This document shows, in pieces, positions 39,366-50,009 of a stretch of 64,000 nt of DNA. The position numbers and the translations under genes were made by a program. Position 1 is the first letter of the stretch; the number at the start of each line of letters is the position of its first letter. This stretch comes from Lithodes maja (taxonomy: Eukaryota > Arthropoda > Malacostraca > Decapoda > Lithodidae), in assembly GCA_037953745.1 (NCBI GenBank), contig JBAKBP010001423.1, positions 1-64,000 of the forward strand, in the 5' to 3' direction. A model generated the notes under the pieces. It was not told the DNA's origin and ran no database searches. It saw nothing but the letters and a program-made list of their open reading frames with translations.

Positions 39366-40344
39366 ATTTTTTCACGCGCCTCCATTGATTGAGTCCGCTT
39401 TTGTTGTGCTCCTTCAATTCACCCTGTTTTAGGTTCGTTTCGGCTTTTCTGGCCTTCTTTTTGCTAGACAGATGTTACGTGATCTAGGACACACCTAAAT
39501 GGGCTCCTTAGTGTGTTTAATGGAGACGCGTGTGGAAATAGCTACCGAAGGTACGGGGGCGCTTGGCGTTCCCCGTCTATATGTTTTCATTCTTTCTCTT
39601 TTCATATTCTTTTTTCCTGTTAGTCTGGGCATAGTTTAGCTTTTAGCTTCGATTAGCCTAGCTTGTTTATCATTCAGGAATTGCTATGCCCTTATGAGTT
39701 ATCATTTTTTTTCATAGCCTAGGTGTACAGTTGGTTCACAATCTGAGATTTCGTGGTGGCGGTGCTGTTTGTAGGTTTGTGTCAGCCGCATAACTAGCGT
39801 TATTCCCGAGTCCCCCCTTTCGAGCCTTCACTGTGTCTCAAGGGCCTGGGCGCTTAGTGGTTCGTGATACCCAGAGGTACCCCACGGGGGCCTCTCCCTC
39901 ACTCCACAGGGTTTTTTCGCCCCTGACACATTCTCTACTCGCGGCTAGGCCACCTTTTTCTCACCAGTTTCATTACTGGTTTTTTGTGTTTCCCTTCCTG
40001 TTTTCACCTCCATCCTTTCATAACTTTTGCCCAATCCTGGGGTACCCCACGGGGGCCCCTGTTGTGCCAAACCACCCAACCTGCCACTTCTCCTCATGGG
40101 CTTTGCTCTATCTCTGTGGGTTGGGTGGTTCCCAGGGGATGTGCCTCCTCTCCCCTGGTGTGCCTTCCTTGCCTCTCCCTTGACCGGTCGAGTCAGGATT
40201 TTATCAAGGAAGACACTGCTCAGCTAGATGGTCACGGTCATCTTCGCTTGGAGTTCATAAGGAGTTGACGCTTGTTTGCCGGCCTTTTTTGGTTTTCCTA
40301 GACGCCCCTCTCGCTTGTTCGGCACCGGGCCCTCTTGGCAGGTC

Positions 40345-40487
40345 CCGCAAATTTGCGGTGTGCTCGATTCGGCCCTCTGGGTCGTTTCGGCTCCCCGCAA
40401 ATTTGCGGAGATCGCTGGGGGGTCGCGTGACGATGTGGGGGGTTTGTGTCGGTACGGATCTACCTCCTTTGGCCCGCAAATTTGCGG
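40345..40487. promoter_or_regulatory. Triple perfect palindrome in DIRS leader, copy D
   Basis: CCGCAAATTTGCGG occurs at 40345-40358, 40395-40408 and 40474-40487. It is the mirror of the arrangement in copies A, B and C. Confidence 0.65.
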
Positions 40488-40819
40488 TTATAGTTGGCTT
40501 TCACTGTTGACCCTTTTTTGTGTCATATTGTTGCCTGATACTATATTGGTGTATACCCTTTCCTGGTGTTATAGGCCCTGCATATAAGATGTTGAGTGGT
40601 GGTTAACACTTTCTCCATCTTTGCAGGTTCTGCTGGTGCTCTTCCGCCTCGGCCGCCCTCCTCACCTACCTCTGTGCTCCAGGTTTAGGGTGAGTACAGA
40701 TGCCTGTTTGCATGTGTGTTCCTGTTTCCCCATGCTCCTTCCCTGGTTCTTCTTGGACATTCTCTACACTTACACCTTCGACGTGCTGCTTCTGGTGTGT
40801 GTTCTTCTCGTGCTGGTCG

Positions 40820-43421
40820 GCTGCTTTGCTTTCGCCTTGGTTGTCGCTCCCCGTGCTTGGTGAGCCACATGTCCTGCTTGCGCCACTCGCTCTTTGTGTC
40901 CTCTCCGGCCTACCTCCCTGCTCTGTGTGGCCCGTGTCTGGCCCTGGTGGTTGTGCTGCTCCATGGCCCTGGTTCCTCGGCGGTGGCTGTGGCCTCTGCT
41001 TCCCTTCCGTCGGTGTGGCCGATGGTCTCCCGCCACATTGGGCCTCCGTTCCCCGGCTTTTGTTGCCGCCCGGTTCCGCGTCACCCTGGGTATCCCTGAC
41101 CCGGCTGCCGGCCGTTCACCCCAGCCCGTAGCCTCGTTGGTGGCACTCTCGTCTCACACGCGAGGGGTCGGGGGTTCCCTCCCAGACCGGGCGGTGCCGA
41201 ATTGGGCTTGTCTCCTTTCATGTGTTAGCCTCAGTTCACCTAGCTGTAAATAGGTACCTGGAATTCGTGGACGACGTTGTGCCGTCCCATCTGGGGTTGG
41301 CACACATGGTTCAAGGCGGGCTGGGTATCATATGGTTCCCCTACGCTACTGGTCAACCTAAGCCTCCACGCTCTCGCTCGCCTCGCTCCTGCCCCTCGTC
41401 GTCCTCCTGTTCTCCTTGACGTCGCCCGTCGCCCTCGTCTTGGTTCTCGCCCTGAGGCCGGGGTTGGCGGCTCTGCTCCTATGCGCCCTCCCCTGGCCTC
41501 TACGGATAGGGGCTCTCCTCCCTTCCGCCCGCTTTCCTAGCCCAGACGACTTCCTCTTCCGTTGTCCTCTCCGCACGCGGTTGTTCGTGCTGTCGCTGGC
41601 CCTCTGCTCCCTCCTACACTGTCCAGGAGGGTCCGCCTGGGTGTCGTTGCTTCTCCTCCTTCACCTGCTTCAGTGCCTCTTCTTCCTTCACGGTCTCGTC
41701 CCGCGGTGGGGGTCCCTCCCTCCTCCGCCTCGGTGTCGGGCCGCCCTGTTCTCTCAGCCCCGGGGGTCCTTGCTCTGTTTCCCCCTGCGGCTCCTTCTGG
41801 CCTCCTTTCACCCGGCCAGCCTTCCCCCTCCCGTCGTCCTGCTCCTCCTCCTTCTTCTCTTCCTGCCCTTCACTTCCCGTCTCGCCTGGGGGGGTACCCC
41901 TCCTCTTGCCTCGGTGAGGCTTCGGGGTCCCCCTTTTTCTCGGGTGCTGTCGTGTCGCTGGAAGAGGGGGCTGGTGCTGTTTCCCCCTCGGCCGTTCGTG
42001 TTCGGGGACGGGTCCCTCTACGGCGACGCGGCCGTCGTCGCTCGCCTTCCTTGGGCCGCGACGCTGCTGGTTCGTGTCGTGGGTCTCGCTCCCGCTCACG
42101 CTTGTCCCTGCGGACCGACCCTTCTGGGTGGGGGGGGGTGGGGGGGGTCGCCTCTCTCGGTTCGATTGTTGGCTTTGCGGGACTGGGTTGTGTCACGCTT
42201 CGACGGGTGCTTGGCGTCGTTGGCCGCCTCCCTCTTCTCGCGCTTCTTGGCGGTGCCTCACCCTCAGCGCCTCGCCTTTCCTACCCCTGCTACGGTCCCG
42301 CTCCCTTCTGCAGGCCTCCGCTCTGGTCAGACTTCAGCCGCACTGACCTCCTTCCGGCTGTTCAGTCCCTGGCTGTGTTGACGGGTCTGTCCTCCTATGG
42401 GACGGGTTTGTGCGGCGCCGGTACGCCTGGCTTCGCCGTCATGCTCGGTCGCCCTCTCCCCTTGGAGGCCTGGTTTGCTGTGGCCTTCGCCTTCACACCG
42501 TTCCGTCGACGGCTCTCCTTCGGTCCCTCCCTTAGGTTACTCGCCTTGACGTTGGACTGGGGTCGTCCCTGCTTTTGCCTCCTCTTGTGTCTGTCGGCAG
42601 GTTGGCCGGCGCGTTCTGGTCCTGGATGGGCGCGCCCATTCTTGAACTTTGTTCTATTGCTACCCCGTTCTTCTCTCCCCCGGATCAGGCCTCTGTCGCC
42701 ACGGTTTTTCCCTTGCGACGGAGGGTGACGGACTTCTTGTCTTGTCTTTCGGTTCCCTCCAGCCGTCTGTTCCCGCCTGTGGCTTTTCGGGGCGTCTGCG
42801 CCAGGCGCTCTTCGCGAGGGTTTGGACCGCGTCCTGCGGGTCCGCCTTCGGCTCGCGGTGTCTTTGGTTCCCGAGCTGCAGGCGGTTTTGTGCGCGGCAA
42901 CTCGGCGCCGCCCGACAGTGCGGTCCTCGTTCTGCCGGCCGGCCCCCTTGGGTATTCGTCAGGGTTTGTTGTACTCTGCGCTACATACGTCGGGGTTGTT
43001 TCAGCTGGTTGCTTGGGTATGCTCGCTTCTCTGGCGGCGGCCCCTGCTTCCGACACGCGACGACGCGCTGTGTCATTGCGTTCCCTGCTTCCGTCACGCC
43101 CCGTCGTGCTGTGTCGCACGCGGGGTCTTCTCAGTCCCTTCCTTCTGCCGGTCCTCTTCAGGGTGCTGCTACACGTGCTGCCGCCTTGCGCGGCCGCAGG
43201 ACTGGGACGTTGCAGGCCAGTGCGTCGATTCCGCCTCGCCCTTCTGTTCTTGCCCCTTTTCATCCCCGCTGTGTCGGGGCTGGCCGTCCTTCCACTTCCG
43301 GCCGCCCTTCGACGTGGTCTGCCCCGCGCCGGCCTGGGGTTGGGGGGGGGTAGAGGTCGACGTGGCGCTCGTGCCCGCACGGCCCGTACCGAGGGTACCT
43401 CCGCGTCAACACAATGTGTAG
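40820..43421 (+). pseudogene. DIRS gag remnant, copy D
   Basis: This is collinear with copy C gag but sense-A depleted, with indels and the SINE at 41122-41367. The leader donor GTGAGTAC at 40690 and the acceptor at 40625-40626 are kept. The gag acceptor GCAG reads GCTG and the ATG start reads CTG at the equivalent place (about 40812-40823). Long open frames in several registers (for example 41562-42728) reflect missing stop codons. Confidence 0.75.
41122..41367 (+). mobile_element. tRNA-derived SINE inserted in gag of copy D
   Basis: The head begins GCCCGTAGCCTCGTTGGTGG (box A-like), then GGGGGTTCCCTCCC (box B-like), and the tail CAGTTCACCTAGCTGTAAAT leads to AGGTACCTGG. The position is the same as in A and B. 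The 3' limit is approximate. Confidence 0.72.
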
Positions 43422-45380
43422 TTCTCTGGGTCGGCCTCCTTGTTCTCCTTCTCGCCTGGCCGACCGGGTCGCTCCCCTCCTCTCGGGTGCTCCCTCGGGT
43501 TGTTTTTGCCCTTGCACCCCTCGGTTGCCGCGAGGGACATTGGGGGCGGCGGGTTGCGCGGTGGGGTCTCCCCTGGTGGTGGGCGTCTCGACCCCCTTTC
43601 CGCTCTTGTCACCGCCGCCGGCCCTTCTCTTCGGACGTGGCCCACGTGCTCCCTTCCATGCCCGAGCTGGGTAGCGTCGAGGGGGTTGATCGCCGGTCGC
43701 CCGGTTTTCCTCTCCCGTGTCTTTCTGGTCCCGTCGAACTGCGACGCGATGCGACCGTTGGTGGTTCTGTCGGCCCTCAACGGGCGCGTCCTGCTCACTC
43801 GGTTTCGGATGCTGCCGGTACCCCTGGTACGCCTGGGCCTGTGCCCTCTGTCGTGGGTTGTGTCGCTGGCCCTCCAGGATGCGTCTTGGCTCGTTCCTCT
43901 CCATCCTCTCTTCCAGCGATTCTTGGCCGTTCGGACTTCCGATCGTGTGTTCCTGTTCGCCGGCCTTCCCTTCGGTCTCCACATCGCGCCGCGGCTCTTC
44001 TCCGCACATATGGGGCAGGCTCTGGGTCCTCTCCTCGGGAGCGGGCTCCAGCTCCTGTTTTCCTTGGCCGACTGGTTGGTTGTTTCCGAAGCCCTCGGCC
44101 TGTGCGTTGGCGCCGCCCTCACAGTCGTTCGCACCGTCGCACGGTTAGGGTTCCCCTTTTGGTGTTCCCGTTTCACGCTTGACCCCGTCGCGTGTCGTGC
44201 CATGGGTCGATCTCGCATGGGTTTTCTCCGGCGCTACGGTGACCCGGGGTCTGCCGACCGCGGTGCTCCTTCGGTGGATGGTCTTCGCCGTGTTGCACTC
44301 GGTCTCCCTCCTGGGGTGGCTCTGGGACTCGTTCGTGGGTTCGCTGCTTTGGGCCGCTCTGCCCCTTTCCTTAGGGTGCCTCTGGCTCCTCCGCCTCCTC
44401 CTCATGGGCCCCGTGATGTTTCCGTTGCCCCTCTGGTTCGGCTCCTGCCGCTCCTGCGTCCCGTTCGCTGCCGCTTCGGTCTCTGGGTTGCTCCGGGCTC
44501 GCTCTCTGCGGCTGTGCCCTGGTCCGCCCCCCTCGCCAACGGTCTGGGTAGCCACAGATCCGTCGAGTGAGGTTGGGTGGGGTTCCCGATCGAACCTGGG
44601 CCGTCCACTTCCTGGCTGATGGGTGGGTCTCCCTCCCCTTACCCATCTATGCCCTCGGACTGTTGGTTCCTCAGTTCTTCCTGCGGGTCCCCGCGCTGGC
44701 CCTTCGGGGTCAGTCGGTGGCCTTCGGGTTAGACACTCAGACAGGCTGTCCCCTGTTTTCCTTCTGCGGGGGTTCCTCCAGGTCGTTGACTCTATTGGGG
44801 GTCTCGGTGGAGTTGTTCTTCCTCGCGGCCCGACACCCTTCTCCTTGCATGCCTCCTCCCTGCCCGGGCCGGCCACCCTGTGGGCGGCCGCCCTGTCGTG
44901 AGGGCAGGGCGTTCTTGTTGAATGGGCGTTGCAACGGACTGTGTTCACCGACCTCGCGGCTTCCTGAGGTGTTCCGGAGGTCGCCTTGTTCGCATCGGGG
45001 GTGCCGCGCCAGTTGCCTTTGGACCTCTCCCTCCGGCCTCGCGCTCCGGGGAGGGTCAGGCCGCTTTCATGGTGGCCTGGTACGGGTGGCGGTCGATATC
45101 CATCTTTCCGCCCCCAGACGCGCTGTTGCTGTGCCCAGTCCTCGCCAGGCTGCGGCTGTGCCACGGCTGCGTCGGGCTCCTCGCGCCTCTGTGGCCGGCA
45201 CGGGCTTGGTCCGCCCGGTTGCCGCGGTGGTGCCCGAGTCCGGTCCCTCTACCTGTCTCCGGCTTCCGCTTGGGCTCGGTTGGGGCCCTGCGGCCCTCGT
45301 TGGCCTTCGCATCGTGCTTGTTCATGTGGCACGGTGGCTCCCGGTCCCGGGCCGGGCCCTGACTGACCTCCTGCTGCGTT
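43422..45380 (+). pseudogene. DIRS RT/RNase H remnant, copy D
   Basis: The frame 43440-44570 follows the copy C RT through motif A and the active site, with SLALQDASW and FSLADW replacing SLDLKDAYW and FYLDDW. In the motif A block the changes are GAC to GCC, AAG to CAG, TAT to TCT and CAC to CTC, all at sense adenines. RNase H blocks appear further on in other frames. It cannot encode an active polymerase. Confidence 0.8.
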
Positions 45381-46320
45381 CCTGGCCGTCTTCTCCTTGG
45401 GGGCCTTCCGGGTCCCGCTGGAGGTCTTTTCCTAGGTGGCTACGGGCCACTCGCCTGCCTGTTGGCTCTCCTTCCCTCGTCCTCCGCTCCTTGTTTCACC
45501 TCTTCCGTACGCGTCACTTTCGAGTCGTCGCTCTACGTCCCCGCTTGTCTGCCGTCCGGGGGGCTCTTTGGGTCCGTCGCTCGGCTGGTCGTTCTGACAC
45601 AGGTGCTGGATTCCTTCCTGCCGGCTGCCTTCAGGGATCGACCTCCTCCGCGCCTAGTCCCTCCGCAGTGGGTTCTGGGGCGGGCTCTGGTCCTTCTGGC
45701 TTCGCCCTCGTCTACGAGGGCCGCTACGCCGGTTCTGTTGCTCGGGCGTCCGCTCTTCCTTGTCGCTCTGGCCGCTGGGGTTCGGGTGTCTGCCCTAGCG
45801 GTATTGTCGTGGCCCCGGGACTGCGTGCGATTCTCCCCGTCCCTGCATGGCGTCTCGTTCGCCTCCTCCCCTCCTTTTGTGGCCACGCTTGGGAGGGCGG
45901 CCCCCGTCTTTCCGGCCTTTCGCCGTCCAGGCTTTCCGGCTTGGGCATCCTCGCCATGTGTGGTGCCCGGTGTCGGCCTTGCGCTCCTCTGTTGCGTCTG
46001 TGGCGCCGCCTTCGGGTCCTGCTGTGTGGGTGTCTCCTCGGACGGGTGGGTGGCTCTCGCAGGTGCAGTTGGGGCGCCGCGTTAGTCGGACCGTTCGTGC
46101 CCGTCGCCCTGTTTGTAGGGTTTCTGCGCACGATGTCAGATCCTTTGCTGCCTCCTTCCGGTTCCTGCCGCGTCGATCCTTACCTGCCTTCGCCTCAGCG
46201 GTTTTGTGGGTCTTCTATCAATTCCTTCATCTCCTCCTACCTCTCCGTGTCCAGTGTTCGACCCCCTCGGCTGGTGATTGCTCTCGGGGGTCGTGTTTCC
46301 TGGGCTCTGGCGAAGATCCC
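45381..46320 (+). pseudogene. DIRS tyrosine recombinase remnant, copy D
   Basis: This aligns with the C-terminal 310 residues of the copy C recombinase frame. Pieces such as SAHDVRSFAAS are readable, but the frame shifts repeatedly and box I is altered. It is followed by a G homopolymer at about 46373-46387 and AT-rich 3' non-coding sequence to the ICR. Confidence 0.7.
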
Positions 46321-46740
46321 TGGTCTTCCCCCCCTTGTCCCTCGTTCTTTTCCTTTGTTTTATGTGACAAAGGGGGGGGGGGGGGGTGTACGGGTTTGCA
46401 ACACTGAATTGCAAGTTTGGGATTGTATATTGTTCCAGTACATAAGTGTTTTTGCCACATTGAAAATTGTGTTTTGTTCTTGTGTTCAGTGTTTTTGTTG
46501 GTTTTTGAAGAAAAGGGATTTTGGGTATAGTACCTTTTTGGTTTCAGACAAGTCTATGTTTTTGCATTACTATGAATGACGGGCATGTGTTAAAACTGTT
46601 CTTTTTAGCTACTCCTCAGTTTTTCACTCTTTTATTAGACTCTCTTGTTTAAATTGTGTCTTTGTCATTCATACTTTTGTTTTATGCATTGGTTTTTTTG
46701 GTAGGTTGGGCTTGGATGTCCTCCTCCTATTTGTTATGCA

Positions 46741-46852
46741 GCCTTGACGTTGGATTTGCCAAGACTACTAACAAATTGGGAGGTTTGACGTACCTCCCAA
46801 CCTACCAAATAGGAAAACCTACTATTTGGTAGTAGTCTTGGAAAATCCAACG
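46741..46852. repeat. Internal complementary region of DIRS copy D
   Basis: It reads as the complement of the D left end (to ACTAACAAATT) joined directly to the complement of the D right end (from GGGAGGTTTGACG). The organisation is the same as in copy C. Confidence 0.85.
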
Positions 46853-46916
46853 TACATAATACCCTCCCTCACGCCGGACCCCTGCCCATCCGCGTTCTTC
46901 TGCTGACGTGAGATGT

Positions 46917-47216
46917 GATAACAAGAGAGGGTCGCTCATGCGCACGTTCGACAGTGATCTGCACATGACGGAACACGGGATGGGCCTTAAGCGGTAACTA
47001 AGGTAAACCCCTTTTTCTTCTCTTCTATGCTTTTTTCACCTTCGGTGGTAGTTTTGGTTAATGTACAACGTCTCCTAGAGCAAGATAAGGAGTAGACTCT
47101 AGACGTTTTCTTTTTAACCGCGGTTGGAATGACGACATAGCAGTCAAAATAGACAAGTCGTCATTGCAATTAGGTTAATAGCCTTGACGTTGGATTTTCC
47201 AAGACTACTACCAAAT
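46917..47216. repeat. Right (3') inverted terminal repeat, copy D
   Basis: This is the inverse of 39066-39365. It is followed by the hairpin extension to 47262. Confidence 0.85.
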
Positions 47217-47262
47217 AGTAGGTTTTCCTATTTGGTAGGTTGGGAGGTACGTCAAACCTCCC
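47207..47262. repeat. Terminal hairpins at right end of copy D
   Basis: This is the mirror image of 12857-12912: stem CTACCAAATAG/CTATTTGGTAG and stem GGGAGGT/ACCTCCC. The next base starts LINE W sequence. Confidence 0.7.
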
Positions 47263-49990
47263 ATTAATATGTTTCTCTGGCGACAAATTATCTTGTATAA
47301 TCAACCCTAAATCCTTTTCTTTTTCGGTCTTGCTAATTATATTATCTCCCATCCTGTACTCCCAATTTAGTCTATTCACACTTCTTCCCATATTTAACAC
47401 ATGGCATTTACTTATATTAAATTTCATTTTCCACTTGGTGCTCCATTCATATATTTTATCTAAATCCCCTTGCAGCTCCTCACAACTACTTTTATTTGTT
47501 ATCTGTCTCATAATTTTTACGTCGTCTGCAAACATTGACATGTAGGAATTTATGCCTATCAGCAGGTCATTCACGTACATAAGGAACATGAGAGGTGCCA
47601 ACACAGATCCCTGCGGCACACCACTCTCAACTTTCCGCCACGATGAGTAAGTTCCTCTAATGTTGGTCCTCATTTCCCTATCTGTTAAATAGCTCTCCAT
47701 CCATTTCAGCAAACTCCCCCTGGCACATCCTAGCGTCTCAAGCTTAGATAACAATCTCTTATGTGGTATCTTATCGAATGCTTTGGAAAGGTCTAAGTAG
47801 ACGCAGTCCACCCATCCGCCTCTTTCTTGGAGTACATCTATCACCCTACTGTAATAACATAGCAAACTGGTAACACAAGATGTCCCTTCTCTGAATCCAA
47901 ATTGCTTTGGGGTTATGATCTTCTTTCTCTCCAACATTTTCATCCATCTCTTCCTAATTAGCTTTTCACAAATCTTGCATACAATACTAGTAAGTGAAAC
48001 TGGTCTATAGTTTAGAGGGTCCTCAGGGTTTCCATTCTTGTATATCGGAATGATATTAGCTCTTTTCCATTCAACAGGAACCTGTCCTTTATCTAAGGAA
48101 GCTTGAATTATGTCCCTCACTGGCTCCACTAATTGCTCTGCACACTCCTTTAAAACCCAGGCAGACCGTACTTCATCCGGTCCCATAGCTTTCCTTACTT
48201 CAAGTCCTCTCATCGCAGATAACAGCTCATCTCTAGTTATTTCAATCTTACTAAGACCACTCTCCAGTACTCCCGCCTGTGGTTCGTCAAAACCTTCCTC
48301 TCTAGTAAAAACTGACCCCAATTTGTTATTCATTACCTCGCACATGTCCGATACATTTTCATACGTCCTAGCATCAACTCTTAATTTAGTAATTTGTTTC
48401 TTTACCTTCAACTTACTGTTTATATATTTATAAAATAATCTAGGATCACTTTCACATTAATTTACTATGTTCTTCTCATAGTTCATTTTAACTTGCCTAA
48501 TTATGTTAACATATCTATTCCTCTCCTGTTTATATTTATTCCGATTACTCTCAGTGTTCCTTCTTCTTAATCTAGCCCAAGCTGCATCACGCCTACCCAA
48601 AGCTCTTTTGCATTTCAAATTAAACCAATCTTTCTGCTTAGTAAAATTTCCAGTTTTATATCTTGGGACAAACAGATTGGTTCCTACTCTATAAATTTCG
48701 AGGAATCTACTATATTTACCTTGTACGTCCTGTTCCTTAAAAATAAGATCCCAATCTACTCCCTCTAAATATCTTTTCAAGGATACATAATCAGCTTTAC
48801 TATAATTTAATCTGTCATTTATGTAGCTATTGTCTAATCTATTGGCATTACTCGAGGTCAACTTCCATTTTAGTAATAGGTGATCACTTTTACCTACAGG
48901 ACATAGATAGTTTATATCACTAATTTCGTGAGGATCTTTTGTAAAAATCAGATCGAGTTTAGAAGGTTCGTTATTACCCCTCATTCTTGTATTTTCCTTC
49001 ACATGTTGTGCAAGTACATTTTCCGTAACCAACTCCACTAGCCGACTTCCCCAAGATCTCTGATTTGGCCCTGCATCTCCCGATTCCCAATCAACCTCAC
49101 TACAGTTGAAATCTCCTACCAAGATCAATCGATTCTTCCTTAAAAGCAATCTTCTCAACGACTGAATCATATCCTCTACCATCTCCTCAAACTCCAACTC
49201 CCTCCATGCTCTGGTGGCATGTAAGCTACTGCTATGTCTAGCTTTTTTCCTTCTATATCATTGAGTTCAACTGCCATTATTTCTGCCTTGTCATTATTTA
49301 ACTCCACGTGCTTTGCTGTCATAGGGTTCTTAACTAATACTGCCACTCCACCTCCCCTTTCACCCTTCCTATCATATCTCCATATATTATATCCTTCACT
49401 AAACACTATGTTGCTGTCAAAGTCCTGGTTCAGCTTTGCCTCCGTCAAACAGACTATCTGTGGTTGATCTTTTCTTAATATATCATCTAACTCTACCTTT
49501 TTACTGTTTATTCCATCTATATTAGTGTAGTAGCACAGTATATTTGAATCCACCTCCTTGTTTCTCTTCCCTCTCTGCCTCCTACCAGGTTCACCTCCTC
49601 CTCCATCCCTTCCCTGACCCAGTTCCACCTCCCCTGCTAATTCTATTCTCCTCCCTCCCCCTCCACAACCTCCCACACCCCCTCTCTCTCCCTCTGTTCC
49701 ATCTTCTCCACCACATCCTGACTCTCTCTCCGGTCCCCTGCTCCCTGCATTATCTCTCGCTCCGTCTCCTTGCTTTGACTTCGTACTTGTCTCTCTGTCC
49801 CTGAGACAGTGAGCCAGAACCAGTGTCCTTCCTACTCCCGGAAGACACCGCAGTGCCAGATAAGAGCTTATTTGATTGAAAAGAACTGCTAAACACTGCC
49901 GACCGTGATTCCTTCCCTTGTCGGGAATGCAACTGACCGCCCATCGGTAAGCCTTGTCCCGGCCTACCAGCGGCGGAGAAAGCTACGTTA
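47263..49990 (-). pseudogene. LINE W: CR1/L2-like ORF2 remnant
   Basis: Related to LINE Y. Minus frames give the endonuclease (YYTNIDGINSKK, LTEAKLNQDFDS, VGDFNCSEVDWE, GKSDHLLL) and RT (NYRPVSLTSIVCKICEK, FGFREGTSC, LDLSKAFDKIPH, SGVPQGSVLAP, MFADDVK). A frameshift lies near 49190. At about 48457 a TAA replaces the Lys codon found at the matching IVNKC site of LINE Y. The reading ends at SPEKHIN where DIRS copy D begins, and the missing C-terminus is not found beyond copy D. The upstream part (49676-49944) is a low-complexity lead. Confidence 0.85.
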
Positions 49991-50009
49991 GAGGATGGCG
50001 GAAGCCAGG

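Larger units (their letters stand above)
39066..47262 (+). mobile_element. DIRS retrotransposon copy D (complete ends, degenerate coding)
   Basis: This is an approximately 8.2-kb DIRS element on the plus strand with both ITRs, leader palindromes, gag, RT/RNase H and recombinase remnants, ICR and hairpin-bearing right end. It belongs to the same lineage as A and B, sharing the SINE in gag and the sense-A depletion. Both ends and the ICR are intact, so it looks movable if proteins are supplied in trans. It abuts LINE W on its right side. Confidence 0.9.

Noticed and set aside
42575..46579. Long plus frames (535 and 670 codons) in copy D
   Set aside because: Same composition artefact. Domain pieces appear only as short fragments in shifting frames.
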